A stretch of 64,000 nt of DNA from Cupriavidus lacunae (GCF_003353055.1 NZ_QKWJ01000016.1:1-64000); one strand, 5' to 3'. Shown: positions 7,872 through 16,952, counted from the first letter of the stretch. Notes: a model not told the origin generated them from the letters alone. Numbers and translations are program-made.

Positions 7872-9386
7872 GTGAACGCACCCAACAACCTCAGCGCCAA
7901 GCCGATCAAAGTCGCCATCCTGGCCATGGGCGGCGAAGGCGGCGGCGTGCTGGCCGACTGGATCGTGGATCTGGGCGAGCACAACGGCTACATCGCGCAG
8001 ACTACGTCGGTGCCCGGCGTGGCGCAGCGCACCGGCGCCACCATCTATTACGTCGAGCTGTTCCCGCGCGACCTGGCCGAGCAGGCCGGCCGCCAGCCGG
8101 TGCTGGCGCTGATGCCCACCCCTGGCGATGTCGATGTGGTACTCGCCTCCGAACTGATGGAAGCCGGCCGCGCCGTGCAGCGCGGACTGGTGACGCCGGA
8201 GCGCACCACGCTGGTGTCGTCGACGCACCGCGTCTACTCGATTGCCGAAAAGTCCGCGATGGGCGATGGCCGCGTCGACAGCAACGAGCTGATTGCCCAT
8301 GCCGGCAAGGCCGCCAGACGTTTTGTACGCTTCGACATGGCGCAGGCCGCCGAAGCCAGCGGCAGCGTCATCAGCGCCGTGCTGTTCGGTGCGCTGGCAG
8401 GCACCGGTGTGCTGCCGTTCAGCCGCGCGCAGTTCGAAGCCACCATCGAGCGTGGTGGCGTCGGCGTGAAGCCCAGCCTGCGCGCTTTTGGCGCGGCGTT
8501 CGCCACAGCCGAGGCCGCTGAGACGCCCGCCGCAGAAGCTGCAAAGCCGCTGGGCGAACTCAAGCCGCAGGATCCCCGGGTTGCGCAGTTGCTGCAGCGC
8601 GCGCGCGCCGAACAACCAGCCGAGAACTGGCCCGTCGTGGTCGAAGGCGTGCGCCGCATGATCGACTACCAGGACGTGGCCTACGCCGGCCTGTACCTGG
8701 ATCGGCTGGCGGCCGTGCGCCGGGCCGTCGGCAACGACGACAGCGCCCTGCTGCGCGAAACCGCGCGCCACCTGGCGCTGTGGATGTCGTACGAGGACAC
8801 CATTCGCGTGGCCGACCTCAAGACCCGCGACTCGCGCTTCACACGTGTGCGGGGCGAGGTGCGCGCCAGCGACAAACAGCTGCTGGCGATCAACGAGTTC
8901 ATGCACCCGCGCCTGGAAGAAATCTGCGAGACGCTGCCGGCCGGACTCGGCCGCTGGCTGATGCAGCCGCATCTCGTGCACCGCCTGGTGCACCGCTTCA
9001 CCACCTCGGGCCGCGTGGTCACCACCAGCTCGCTACGCGGCTACCTGATGCTGTGGGCGGTGTCGCGCCTGCGCGGCATCCGCCGCAGCACGCTGCGCTA
9101 TGCGCTGGAAACCGAGCGTATCGAAGGCTGGCTGGCCCAGGTGCTGGCCGCCGCCCGCCTCAATCCGGCGCTGGCGCTGGAAGTGGTGCAGTGCCAGCGG
9201 CTGGTGAAAGGCTACAGCGACACCCATGTGCGCGGCCTGACCAACTACCAGACCCTGATGAACGCCGTGATGCGGGCGGGGGCCCGCCTGGCCCCGGCCA
9301 CGCTGCGCGAGTTGCGCGAAGCCGCGCTGGCCGACGAGCACGGCAAGAAGCTGAAGGAAGCCCTCGCCCGCCACGCGCTGGCGTGA
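7872..9386 (+). CDS. iorB: IorB-like 2-oxoacid:acceptor oxidoreductase, beta subunit with C-terminal DUF6537
   Basis: A 504-residue partner of the alpha subunit, 25 bases downstream. The GTG start at 7872 follows a GAGAGG ribosome site; the overlapping ATG at 7815 is rejected because it adds residues unlike the family. Residues 8-210 form the pyruvate-ferredoxin oxidoreductase gamma-type domain, with AMGGEGGGVLADW and the conserved TTSVPGVAQRTGAT. The remaining helical C-terminal half matches DUF6537, found in long aerobic IorB proteins. The pair should form a TPP- and FeS-dependent enzyme that turns an aromatic 2-oxoacid and CoA into an aroyl- or arylacetyl-CoA. The electron acceptor is not encoded nearby. 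Confidence 0.86.
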   Translation: MNAPNNLSAKPIKVAILAMGGEGGGVLADWIVDLGEHNGYIAQTTSVPGVAQRTGATIYYVELFPRDLAEQAGRQPVLALMPTPGDVDVVLASELMEAGRAVQRGLVTPERTTLVSSTHRVYSIAEKSAMGDGRVDSNELIAHAGKAARRFVRFDMAQAAEASGSVISAVLFGALAGTGVLPFSRAQFEATIERGGVGVKPSLRAFGAAFATAEAAETPAAEAAKPLGELKPQDPRVAQLLQRARAEQPAENWPVVVEGVRRMIDYQDVAYAGLYLDRLAAVRRAVGNDDSALLRETARHLALWMSYEDTIRVADLKTRDSRFTRVRGEVRASDKQLLAINEFMHPRLEEICETLPAGLGRWLMQPHLVHRLVHRFTTSGRVVTTSSLRGYLMLWAVSRLRGIRRSTLRYALETERIEGWLAQVLAAARLNPALALEVVQCQRLVKGYSDTHVRGLTNYQTLMNAVMRAGARLAPATLRELREAALADEHGKKLKEALARHALA

Positions 9387-9423
9387 CCTTCACTGGCCAA
9401 CCCCATAGCAGGAACCGCAGACC

Positions 9424-9879
9424 ATGAGCACTACGCATACCTTCCGGCACCGGCACAAGATCCATTTCTCGGAATGCGACCCGGCCGGCATCGTCTTCTA
9501 CCCGCAGTACTTCGTGCTGTTCAACGACCTCATCGAACGCTGGGTCGACGCCCTGTTGCCGGACGGCTACCACGGCGTGATCGGCGCGCGCCGGCTGGGC
9601 ATGCCGACCGTGCACCTGGAGGTGGACTTCAAGGCGATCAGCCGCTTTGGCGACGAGGTCTGGCTGGAGCTGGAAGTCGTGCGCGTGGGGAGCAAGTCGA
9701 TCACGCTGGCCTGGCGCTGCACCGGCGCAGACGGCGAACTGCGCATGGCGGCTACGCAGACCATCGTGATGACCTCGCTGGACACGCACCTGGCGATTTC
9801 GGTGCCCGATGACCTGCGGGCCGCCATCGAACACGGCCCTGCCCTCGCAGACAGGCCTTCTCCCGAAACCACCGTCTGA
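9424..9879 (+). CDS. Hotdog acyl-CoA thioesterase (4-hydroxybenzoyl-CoA thioesterase family)
   Basis: A 151-residue single-domain hotdog protein of normal length. Its hallmark SECDPAGIVFYPQYF (residues 17-31) holds the catalytic aspartate of the Pseudomonas-type 4-hydroxybenzoyl-CoA thioesterases. It lies 37 bases after iorB and 62 before the aroyl-CoA hydroxylase. That placement suggests it hydrolyses the hydroxylated aroyl-CoA to the free acid and CoA before ring cleavage. In this operon the product would be gentisate or 5-hydroxyanthranilate. The family is clear, but the substrate is inferred from context. Confidence 0.88.
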   Translation: MSTTHTFRHRHKIHFSECDPAGIVFYPQYFVLFNDLIERWVDALLPDGYHGVIGARRLGMPTVHLEVDFKAISRFGDEVWLELEVVRVGSKSITLAWRCTGADGELRMAATQTIVMTSLDTHLAISVPDDLRAAIEHGPALADRPSPETTV

Positions 9880-9941
9880 ATGCCGACGTACCCGCTGCGC
9901 GGGTGCCGAAGGCTCCGGTAGTAACCTGATTGGAAGCAGCC

Positions 9942-12269
9942 ATGAACATTGTATGTATCGGCGGTGGCCCCGCCGGCTTGTATTTCGGCCTGTTGATGAA
10001 ACTCCAGGATCCCGCCAACAAAGTCGTGGTGGTGGAGCGCAACCGCCCCTATGACACCTTCGGCTGGGGCGTGGTGTTCTCCGACGCCACCCTGGGGAAC
10101 CTGCGTGAAGCCGATCCGGTCTCGGCCGGAACCATCGGGGACGCGTTCAATCGCTGGGATGACGTCGAAGTCCATTTCAAGGGCCGGGCCGTGCGCAGCG
10201 GCGGCCATGGCTTCATTGGCATCGGCCGCAAGCATTTGCTGAATATCTTGCAGGCGCGCTGCGAGGAAGTGGGCGTGGAGCTTGTGTTCGAGACCAATGT
10301 CGAGGACGACCAGGCGATCGCGCGCAAGTACGGCGCCGACCTGGTGCTGGCTTCGGACGGCCTGAACAGCGTGGTGCGCAAGCGCTATGCCGACACCTTC
10401 CGCCCGGACATCGATACGCGCAAGTGCCGCTTTGTCTGGCTGGGCACGAAAAAGGTGTTCGACGCCTTCAACTTTATCTTCGTGCCGACCGAGCACGGCT
10501 GGTTCCAGGCGCATGCCTACCGCTTCGAAGACGGCATGTCGACGTTCATCGTCGAGACCCCGGAAGATACCTGGAAGGCCGCCGGCATCGACCAGATGAG
10601 CCAGGAGGAGGGCATCGCCTACTGCGAGAAGCTGTTTGCTCCCTACCTGGACGGCAACCCGCTGATCAGCAACGCCTCGCACCTGCGCGGCTCTGCGATC
10701 TGGATCCAGTTTCCGCGCGTGATCTGCGAGCGCTGGGTGCACTGGAACACGCTGGCCGGCGACAACGGCGCGGAGAAGAAGGTCCCGGTGGTGCTGATGG
10801 GGGATGCGGCCCACACCGCGCACTTCTCGATCGGATCCGGCACCAAGCTGGCGCTTGAAGATGCCATCGAACTGGCACGCACCATCGGGAACGTCGACGG
10901 TTCGCTGGAAGACGCGCTGAAGCAGTACGAGGCCGTGCGCTCCGTGGAGGTCCTGAAGATCCAGAACGCCGCGCGCAACTCGACCGAATGGTTCGAGAAC
11001 GTCAGGCGCTATGAAGACCTGGAGCCCGAGCAATTCGCCTACTCGCTGCTGACCCGTTCGCAGCGCATCTCGCACGAGAACCTGCGCCTGCGCGACAAGG
11101 CCTGGCTGGAGGACTACGAGTCGTGGCTGGCCAAACGCGCCGGCACGGATGCCGCCGCCGTGCCGCCGATGCTGACGCCCTACACCGTGCGCGGCGTGGA
11201 ACTGAAGAACCGCGTGGTGGTGTCGCCAACCGCCATGTATTCCTGCGAGGACGGCGTGCCGGGCAACTTCCACCTGGTTCACCTCGGCAGCCGCGCACTG
11301 GGCGGTGCCGGCCTGGTGATGGTGGAAATGACGGCGGTGTCGCCGGACGGCCGCATCACGCAGGGCTGCCCGGGCCTGTGGAATGACCAGCAGGCGGCGG
11401 CGTTCGCCGGCATCGTCGGCTTCGTGCATGAGCACACCAGCGCACGCATCGGCGTGCAGATCGGCCACGCCGGCCGCCGCGGCTCGACCCAGCTGGGCTG
11501 GGAGCAGATGGACCACCCGCTGGCCGAGGGCAACTGGCCGCTGATCTCAGCCTCCGCACTGCCGTACCTGCCGGGCGTTTCGCAGACGCCTCGCGCGATG
11601 AGCCGCGAGGACATGGACCGCGTACGCGACGACTTTGTCGCCGCCACCCGGCGCGCCGCGGCCGCCGGCTTCGACTGGCTGGAACTGCAGGCGGGCCATG
11701 GCTACCTGCTGTCTGGCTTTATCTCGCCGGTGACCAACCAGCGCACCGACGAATATGGCGGCTCGCTGGAGAACCGCATGGCCTTCCCGCTGGAAGTGCT
11801 GCGCGCGGTGCGTGCGGCATGGCCGCAGGACAAGCCGGTGTCGGTGCGTATTTCTGCCGCTGACTGGGTCGAGGGCGGCAACAGCGCCGACGACGCGGTG
11901 GCCATGGCGCGCCTGTTCAAGGAAGCCGGTGCGGACGTGATCGACTGCTCTTCGGGGGAAGTCAGCCCCGACCAGAAGCCGGTGTACGGACGCATGTTCC
12001 AGACCCCCTTCGCCGACCGCGTGCGCAACGAGGCGGGTGTGCCGACGATCGCCGTCGGCGCCATTACCGAAGCCGACCAAGTCAACGGGATCATCGCGTC
12101 GGGCCGTGCCGACCTGTGCGCCATCTCTCGTCCGCACCTGGCCGACCCGTCCTGGTTGCTGCGCGAAACCGCGAAGCTTGGCTACCGCCGCGTCGAATGG
12201 CCGAAGCAATACCTGCTGGCCAAGGACCAACTTGAGCGCAGCCTCTGGCGCGCGGCCGCGGGGGCCTGA
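9942..12269 (+). CDS. Bifunctional aroyl-CoA 5-hydroxylase / OYE-like reductase (salicylyl-CoA or 2-aminobenzoyl-CoA type)
   Basis: A 775-residue fusion protein. Residues 1 to about 395 form a flavoprotein monooxygenase with the FAD motif IGGGPAG at 6-12 and the second motif [16 protein letters not shown]. Residues from about 400 to the end form an old-yellow-enzyme TIM barrel, entered at [19 protein letters not shown]. This architecture is known from salicylyl-CoA 5-hydroxylases and from 2-aminobenzoyl-CoA monooxygenase/reductase of Azoarcus. It should 5-hydroxylate an ortho-substituted benzoyl-CoA. The ATG at 9942 (MNIVCIGGG) is chosen over an upstream TTG. With an isatinate-derived thioester entering the operon, 2-aminobenzoyl-CoA is a likely substrate; salicylyl-CoA is the alternative. 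Whether the reductase half acts on the ring is unknown. Confidence 0.87.
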   Translation: MNIVCIGGGPAGLYFGLLMKLQDPANKVVVVERNRPYDTFGWGVVFSDATLGNLREADPVSAGTIGDAFNRWDDVEVHFKGRAVRSGGHGFIGIGRKHLLNILQARCEEVGVELVFETNVEDDQAIARKYGADLVLASDGLNSVVRKRYADTFRPDIDTRKCRFVWLGTKKVFDAFNFIFVPTEHGWFQAHAYRFEDGMSTFIVETPEDTWKAAGIDQMSQEEGIAYCEKLFAPYLDGNPLISNASHLRGSAIWIQFPRVICERWVHWNTLAGDNGAEKKVPVVLMGDAAHTAHFSIGSGTKLALEDAIELARTIGNVDGSLEDALKQYEAVRSVEVLKIQNAARNSTEWFENVRRYEDLEPEQFAYSLLTRSQRISHENLRLRDKAWLEDYESWLAKRAGTDAAAVPPMLTPYTVRGVELKNRVVVSPTAMYSCEDGVPGNFHLVHLGSRALGGAGLVMVEMTAVSPDGRITQGCPGLWNDQQAAAFAGIVGFVHEHTSARIGVQIGHAGRRGSTQLGWEQMDHPLAEGNWPLISASALPYLPGVSQTPRAMSREDMDRVRDDFVAATRRAAAAGFDWLELQAGHGYLLSGFISPVTNQRTDEYGGSLENRMAFPLEVLRAVRAAWPQDKPVSVRISAADWVEGGNSADDAVAMARLFKEAGADVIDCSSGEVSPDQKPVYGRMFQTPFADRVRNEAGVPTIAVGAITEADQVNGIIASGRADLCAISRPHLADPSWLLRETAKLGYRRVEWPKQYLLAKDQLERSLWRAAAGA

Positions 12270-12310
12270 CGACTTCCCTATGAGGAAAGAACTCACCAGA
12301 GAGGAAAACA

Positions 12311-13435
12311 ATGTCGAATACCTCGTATGACACCTACCGCGAAAACGTAGCCGGCCGCGCCGACGTGGAAGACACGCCCGAGCTGGTCGCCTACTACAAG
12401 GAACTGGCGCAGCTCAAGACCGGCGCGCTCTGGACCGTCGCCAACAAGATCGAGCCGTGGCAGCCGAAGTCAGAATCGGTGCCGGTGCTGTGGCGCTACC
12501 GCGCCCTGCGTGATCACGTGCTGCGTTCGGTCGACCTGGTGACGCCGGAGAAGGCCGGCCGGCGCGTGATCTACCTGAACAACCCGGGCCGCCAGGACGT
12601 TTCGGCAGCGGTGGGCTGGCTCTACTCGGGCCTGCAGGTGATGCATCCCGGCGAAGCTGCCTCGGCACACGCGCACTCGTCCTCGGCGCTGCGCTTCATC
12701 ATGGAAGGCCGCGGTGCCTACACGATCGTCGACGGCCACAAGATGACGCTGAACGCCAACGACTTCGTGCTCACGCCCAACGGCACCTGGCACGAGCACG
12801 GCGTGGCGGCCGACGGCACCACCTGCATCTGGCAGGACGGCCTGGACATTCCGCTGGTCAACGCCATGGAAGCGGGCTTCTACGCCGTCCACCCGGACCT
12901 GCAACAGGCCGTGACACACCCGGTCGACGACATGCCGGCGATCTGGGGCGGCAAGGGCCTGCGCCCGCACGACGGCAACTGGACCAAGCCGTATTCGCCG
13001 CTGTACAAGTATGAATGGGCCCCGACCTACGAAGCACTGGTGCGCCACAGCAAGGTCACCGATGGCAGCCCGTTCGACGGCGTGCTGATGCACTACGTCA
13101 ATCCGGTCACCGGCGGCCCGGTGATGCCGACCATCGGCGCCAGCATGCAGCTGCTGCGCCCGGGCGAGGCCACCAGGGCCCACCGCCATACCGGCAGCTT
13201 TATCTACCAGGTGGCCAAGGGCAGCGGCTACTCGGTCATCAACGGCCAGCGCTTCGACTGGACCGAGCGCGACATCTTCTGCGTGCCGTCGTGGGCCTTC
13301 CACGAGCACGCGAACGCGTCGGCCAGCGATGACGCCGTGCTGTTCTGCTTCAACGACCTGCCGGTGATGCATTCGCTCGGGCTTTATCGCGAGCAGGCGC
13401 TGGCGGAGAACGGCGGGCATCAGGTCGTCCTTTAA
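12311..13435 (+). CDS. Gentisate 1,2-dioxygenase-type bicupin ring-cleavage enzyme
   Basis: A 374-residue bicupin dioxygenase with a good ribosome site (GAGAGGA). The N-terminal cupin carries the iron ligands in SAHAHSSSALR (H120, H122) and TWHEHG (H161). The C-terminal cupin has AHRHTGSF and FHEHA. Length and motifs fit gentisate 1,2-dioxygenase and its relatives acting on salicylate, 5-nitrosalicylate or 5-hydroxyanthranilate. It cleaves between the carboxylated carbon and the ortho substituent. If the substrate is gentisate the product is maleylpyruvate. If it is 5-hydroxyanthranilate the product would be the corresponding amide (maleamylpyruvate). It is followed by a hydrolase that would split the product. 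Confidence 0.92.
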   Translation: MSNTSYDTYRENVAGRADVEDTPELVAYYKELAQLKTGALWTVANKIEPWQPKSESVPVLWRYRALRDHVLRSVDLVTPEKAGRRVIYLNNPGRQDVSAAVGWLYSGLQVMHPGEAASAHAHSSSALRFIMEGRGAYTIVDGHKMTLNANDFVLTPNGTWHEHGVAADGTTCIWQDGLDIPLVNAMEAGFYAVHPDLQQAVTHPVDDMPAIWGGKGLRPHDGNWTKPYSPLYKYEWAPTYEALVRHSKVTDGSPFDGVLMHYVNPVTGGPVMPTIGASMQLLRPGEATRAHRHTGSFIYQVAKGSGYSVINGQRFDWTERDIFCVPSWAFHEHANASASDDAVLFCFNDLPVMHSLGLYREQALAENGGHQVVL

Positions 13436-13505
13436 ACCTCAGCAGTACCTGCTTTCCAAGTTATGCAGCCGCACCGATTGCGGCCTTTTCCGGAGTTATC
13501 AAACC

Positions 13506-14417
13506 ATGCGTCTCGTAACCTATCGCGCTGAAGTCGCTGCCGCCGCCCGCCTGGGCGCCATCGTCGACGGCAATGTCGTTGACCTCGCCCGCTTCGGCAC
13601 CGCCGTCGGCGTGGACATTCCCTCCACCATGATCGAGTTCATCGACCTGGGCCCCGAAGCGGTCCGCTCGACTAGCGCGCTGCTGAACGAATATCGCGGC
13701 AAGCTCCCGTTCGGCGTGGCCGTGCCGGCTTCCAACGTCAAGTTGCTGGCGCCGATCCCGCGTCCGCGCAAGAACATCTGGGGCATCGGCCTGAACTACG
13801 TCGAGCACGTCGCCGAATCCAGCCGCAGCCTGGACACCTCGAAGGAACTGCCAAAGGAGCCGGTGATCTTCTCCAAGCCGCCCACCACCGTGATCGGCCC
13901 GGGCGACGCCATCGAGCACAACAAGGAGATCACCCAGCAGATGGACTGGGAAGTCGAGCTGGCCGTCATCATCGGCACGCGCGGCAAGGGCGTAAAGGAA
14001 GCCGACGCGCTCAACTACGTGTTCGGCTACAGCGTGATGATCGACATCTCGGCGCGCGACTGCCGCCGCGCCGGCCAGTGGATCTATTCCAAGGGCCAGG
14101 ACACCTATGCCCCGTTCGGCCCGGTCATCGTCACCGCCGACGAGATCCCCGACCCGCACACGCTGGACCTGTCGCTGACCGTCAACGGCGTGACCAAGCA
14201 GAGCTCCAACACCCGCCACATGTTGTTCAAGGTGCCGGCGCTGATCGCGGACATCAGCAAGGGCATGGCGCTGGAGCCGGGCGACATCATCGCCACCGGC
14301 ACGCCGGATGGCGTGGGCGCTGGCCGCACGCCGCAGGAATGGCTGTGGCCGGGCGACACCGTGGTGGCCACGGTGGAAGGCATCGGCGAGCTGCGCCACC
14401 CCGTGGTGGCCGTCTAA
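13506..14417 (+). CDS. Fumarylacetoacetate hydrolase-family C-C hydrolase
   Basis: A 303-residue FAH-superfamily protein. The metal and active-site region DWEVELAVIIGTRGK, followed by FGYSVMIDISARD and the GDIIATGTPDGVG loop, is diagnostic. In gentisate pathways these enzymes hydrolyse fumarylpyruvate or maleylpyruvate to a C4 acid and pyruvate. No maleylpyruvate isomerase gene (glutathione S-transferase or DinB type) is present in the operon, while a maleate isomerase is. So this hydrolase probably acts directly on the cis product and releases maleate, or maleamate if the ring-cleavage product is an amide. Family is secure; substrate stereochemistry is inference. Confidence 0.9.
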   Translation: MRLVTYRAEVAAAARLGAIVDGNVVDLARFGTAVGVDIPSTMIEFIDLGPEAVRSTSALLNEYRGKLPFGVAVPASNVKLLAPIPRPRKNIWGIGLNYVEHVAESSRSLDTSKELPKEPVIFSKPPTTVIGPGDAIEHNKEITQQMDWEVELAVIIGTRGKGVKEADALNYVFGYSVMIDISARDCRRAGQWIYSKGQDTYAPFGPVIVTADEIPDPHTLDLSLTVNGVTKQSSNTRHMLFKVPALIADISKGMALEPGDIIATGTPDGVGAGRTPQEWLWPGDTVVATVEGIGELRHPVVAV

Positions 14418-14427
14418 ATCCCGTCTT

Positions 14428-14443
14428 CCCCGCGCAAGCGGGG
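14428..14443 (+). other. Short intergenic hairpin CCCCGC-GCAA-GCGGGG
   Basis: A 6-bp GC stem with a GCAA tetraloop lies between the FAH-family gene and the nitrilase-superfamily gene. There is no T-run. It may be an mRNA processing or stability element inside the operon, or a copy of a short dispersed repeat. Confidence 0.35.
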
Positions 14444-14469
14444 GTGACTGCTGCAAGCGAGGCACACAC

Positions 14470-15504
14470 ATGCTCAACCTGCCCAAGTTCAAGGCCGCGG
14501 CCGTCCAGGCGGCCCCCGTCTTCCTGGATGCCGACGCGACCGTCGACAAGGTCTGCCGCCTGATCAGGGAAGCCGCCGACAACGGCGCCAAGCTAGTCGC
14601 CTTTCCGGAAGTGTTCGTGGCCGGCTACCCGTACTGGAGCTGGCTGACCAACCCGGTCGACGCCAGCCCCTGGTTCGAGAAGCTGGTCAAGGCTTCGATC
14701 GAGATCCCCGGCCCGGAAATCCGCAAGATCGCGCAGGCCGCGCAAGCCAACCACATCAACGTGATCGTTGGCGTCAACGAGCGCAGCCGCACCGGCATCG
14801 GCACCCTCTTCAACACGCTGGTGACCATCAGCGACGAAGGCCGCATCCTGGGCCGCCACCGTAAGCTGGTGCCCACCTGGGCCGAGAAGCTGACCTGGGC
14901 CAACGGCGACGCGTCGGCGCTGCGCGTGCACCAGACCAGCGTCGGCCCGCTCGGCTCGCTGGCCTGCGGCGAGAACACCAACACGCTGGCGCGCTTCTCG
15001 CTGCTGTCGCAGGGCGAGCTCATGCACGTCGCCAGCTATATCGCGCTGCCGGTGGCGCCGGCCGACTACGACATGGCCGAGGCCATCAAGGTGCGCGCCG
15101 CCGCCCACTGCTTCGAGGGCAAGGTGTTCACCGCGGTGTCGTGCTCGACCGTGTCAGAGGAAATCATCGAGGCGATGAGCCCGCTGAACCCCAAGGCGCG
15201 CGAGCTGCTGTCGCGCCGCAACAGCGCCTTCTCCGGCTTCCTCGGCCCGGACGGCCGCGTGATCGGCGAGCCGCTGATCGACGTGGAAGGCATTGTCTAC
15301 GCCGACATCGACCTGTCGCGCTGTATCCAGCCGCGCCAGATGCACGACATCACCGGCCACTACAACCGCTTCGACGTATTCGACCTGCGCGTCAACCGCC
15401 GGCCGCTGCAGCCCGCCCAGTTCCTGGACGGTGCCACCCAGGCCTTCGACCTCGACGCCGAGGAAGCGGAACTCAACACATTCGACCTTTCCGAGAGCAA
15501 GTAA
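14470..15504 (+). CDS. Nitrilase-superfamily carbon-nitrogen hydrolase
   Basis: A 344-residue member of the nitrilase superfamily, starting at MLNLPKFKAA (14470). The Glu-Lys-Cys triad is visible: FPEVF (E47), HRKLVPTWAEK (K132) and LACGENTNT (C166). Length and sequence are closest to true nitrilases (aliphatic or arylacetonitrilase branch), where nitriles become acid and ammonia. Its place between a C-C hydrolase and a maleate isomerase, with TAA directly abutting the next ATG, argues for an in-pathway role. I infer it may release ammonia from an amide such as maleamate. An upstream role on an arylacetonitrile or indole-3-acetonitrile is the alternative. Confidence 0.87.
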   Translation: MLNLPKFKAAAVQAAPVFLDADATVDKVCRLIREAADNGAKLVAFPEVFVAGYPYWSWLTNPVDASPWFEKLVKASIEIPGPEIRKIAQAAQANHINVIVGVNERSRTGIGTLFNTLVTISDEGRILGRHRKLVPTWAEKLTWANGDASALRVHQTSVGPLGSLACGENTNTLARFSLLSQGELMHVASYIALPVAPADYDMAEAIKVRAAAHCFEGKVFTAVSCSTVSEEIIEAMSPLNPKARELLSRRNSAFSGFLGPDGRVIGEPLIDVEGIVYADIDLSRCIQPRQMHDITGHYNRFDVFDLRVNRRPLQPAQFLDGATQAFDLDAEEAELNTFDLSESK

Positions 15505-16275
15505 ATGTCTTTCCTGCTGACGCCCCAGAAGCCGCTGCGCATCGGGCAGATCGTGCCGTCCTCCAATACCACCATGGAGACGGAAATCCCGGCCATGTTG
15601 CGCGAGCGTGAAAGGGATTTTGCCGAGCGCTTCACCTTCCACTCCAGCCGCATGCGCATGAAGAAGGTGGTGAAGGAAGAGCTGGAGGCGATGGACCGCG
15701 ACAGCGACCGCTGCGCCATCGAGCTGTCCGATGCGCGCGTGGACGTGCTCGGCTACGCCTGCCTGGTGGCCATCATGAGCATGGGCAAGGGCTATCACCG
15801 CGTCTCCGAGGCACGCCTGACACAGCGCACCGTCGACAACGGCAACTCCGCGCCGGTGGTGACCAGCGCCGGCGCGCTGGTGGACGGCCTGCACGCCATG
15901 GGCGCAAAGCGCGTCTCGGTGGTGTGTCCGTACATGAAGCCGCTGACGAAGATGGTGGTCGAGTACATCGAGAGCGAAGGCATCGAGGTCAAGGACTACA
16001 CCGCACTGGAGATCCCCGACAACCTGCAGGTCGCCGCGCAGGATCCGGCCAACCTGCTGGAGATCTACAAGCGCATCGACACCACCGGCGTCGACGCCAT
16101 CGTGCTGTCGGCCTGCGTGCAGATGCAGTCGCTGCCATCAATCCAGAAGGTGCAGGACGAGTCGGGCATCCCGACGGTCTCGGCCGCAGTGGCCACCACC
16201 TGGCAGATGCTGCGCAAGCTCGACCTGCGCACCGAGGTCGCCGGTTGCGGCGAGCTGCTGAGCGGCAAGTACTGA
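15505..16275 (+). CDS. Maleate cis-trans isomerase (Asp/Glu racemase superfamily)
   Basis: A 256-residue protein with the maleate isomerase signature VPSSNTTMETEIPAML (residues 17-32). The two catalytic cysteines of the superfamily are placed as expected, in GYACLVA (C86) and LSACVQMQ (C204). Known members (NicE of nicotinate degradation, bacterial maleate isomerases) turn maleate into fumarate without cofactor. The start codon directly follows the TAA of the preceding hydrolase, so the two are co-translated. In this operon it would finish ring-fission carbon as fumarate for the TCA cycle. Arylmalonate decarboxylase is a related family but fits less well. Confidence 0.88.
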   Translation: MSFLLTPQKPLRIGQIVPSSNTTMETEIPAMLRERERDFAERFTFHSSRMRMKKVVKEELEAMDRDSDRCAIELSDARVDVLGYACLVAIMSMGKGYHRVSEARLTQRTVDNGNSAPVVTSAGALVDGLHAMGAKRVSVVCPYMKPLTKMVVEYIESEGIEVKDYTALEIPDNLQVAAQDPANLLEIYKRIDTTGVDAIVLSACVQMQSLPSIQKVQDESGIPTVSAAVATTWQMLRKLDLRTEVAGCGELLSGKY

Positions 16276-16292
16276 GCGCCATCTCACGCTTT

Positions 16293-16320
16293 CGTCGTCC
16301 CTGCCCGAGCAGGGACGACG
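16293..16320 (+). terminator. Hairpin after maleate isomerase
   Basis: CGTCGTCCCTG and CAGGGACGACG form a perfect 11-bp stem with a six-base loop, followed by TTTC. It lies in the 59-base gap before the flavin reductase-like gene and could attenuate transcription into that gene or stabilise the upstream message. Confidence 0.55.
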
Positions 16321-16334
16321 TTTCGCACACGCAC

Positions 16335-16952
16335 ATGGACGACATTCACTTCTACGAGCCCGCGCGCGGCCACGGGCTGCGGCACGATCCGCTGGCCGCC
16401 ATTGTCGGGCCGCGGCCGATCGGCTGGATCTCGACGGCGGACCAGGCCGGGCGCGCCAACCTGGCGCCCTACGCATTCTTCAACGTCTTCAACTACACGC
16501 CACCGGTGGTGGCGTTCTCCAGCGTCGGCTACAAGGACACCGTGCGCAACGTCGAGGACACCGGCGACTTTGTCTGGAACCTGGTGACCCGCCCGCTGGC
16601 CGAGCGCATGAACATGACCAGCGCCGGCGTGGCGCCCGAGGTCGACGAATTCGGCCTGGCGGGCCTGACGCCGACGCCGTCGCGCCTGGTGTCGGCGCCG
16701 CGCGTGCAGGAAAGCCCGGTATCGTTCGAGTGCCGCGCTACCAAGGTCATGCAACTGAACCAGGCCGATGGCGCTATGCTCGATACATGGATGGTGCTGG
16801 GCGAGGTAGTCGGCGTGCATATCGACCGCACCTTCCTGCCGGACGGGGTCTATGACACCGCCGCCGCCCGCCCCATCCTGCGCGGCGGCGGTCCGGCCGA
16901 CTACTACGAGGTCAGCAAGTCGATGCTGTTCCAGATGCGCCGGCCTGCCTGA
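16335..16952 (+). CDS. FMN-binding flavin reductase-like protein (DIM6/NTAB type)
   Basis: A 205-residue split-barrel flavoprotein. The FMN-binding entry PRPIGWISTADQAGRANLAPYAFFNVF and the following VVAFSSVG are typical of the flavin reductase-like family found near aromatic pathways. The start at 16335 (MDDIHFYEP) is the first ATG after the hairpin. Such proteins supply reduced flavin or act as oxidoreductases of unknown substrate. The FAD hydroxylase of this operon already has a reductase domain, so the protein may instead serve another step. It ends 15 bases before the convergent MarR gene. Confidence 0.8.
   Translation: MDDIHFYEPARGHGLRHDPLAAIVGPRPIGWISTADQAGRANLAPYAFFNVFNYTPPVVAFSSVGYKDTVRNVEDTGDFVWNLVTRPLAERMNMTSAGVAPEVDEFGLAGLTPTPSRLVSAPRVQESPVSFECRATKVMQLNQADGAMLDTWMVLGEVVGVHIDRTFLPDGVYDTAAARPILRGGGPADYYEVSKSMLFQMRRPA

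Noticed and set aside
5636..7984. A 782-codon open frame on the minus strand opposite iorA
   Set aside because: Its translation is histidine-, arginine- and alanine-rich without any recognisable domain, while the plus strand encodes a complete IorA with cofactor motifs. It is an antisense artefact of GC-rich codon use.
5651..9386. Reading the IorAB pair simply as the indolepyruvate enzyme of tryptophan or auxin metabolism
   Set aside because: No aminotransferase or arylacetyl-CoA gene is nearby, and the following genes act on benzoyl-CoA-type and gentisate-type substrates. Kept only as the alternative function.
9567..11516. A 649-codon minus-strand frame opposite the thioesterase and hydroxylase genes
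   Set aside because: It spans two real plus-strand genes and their gap and has no family features.
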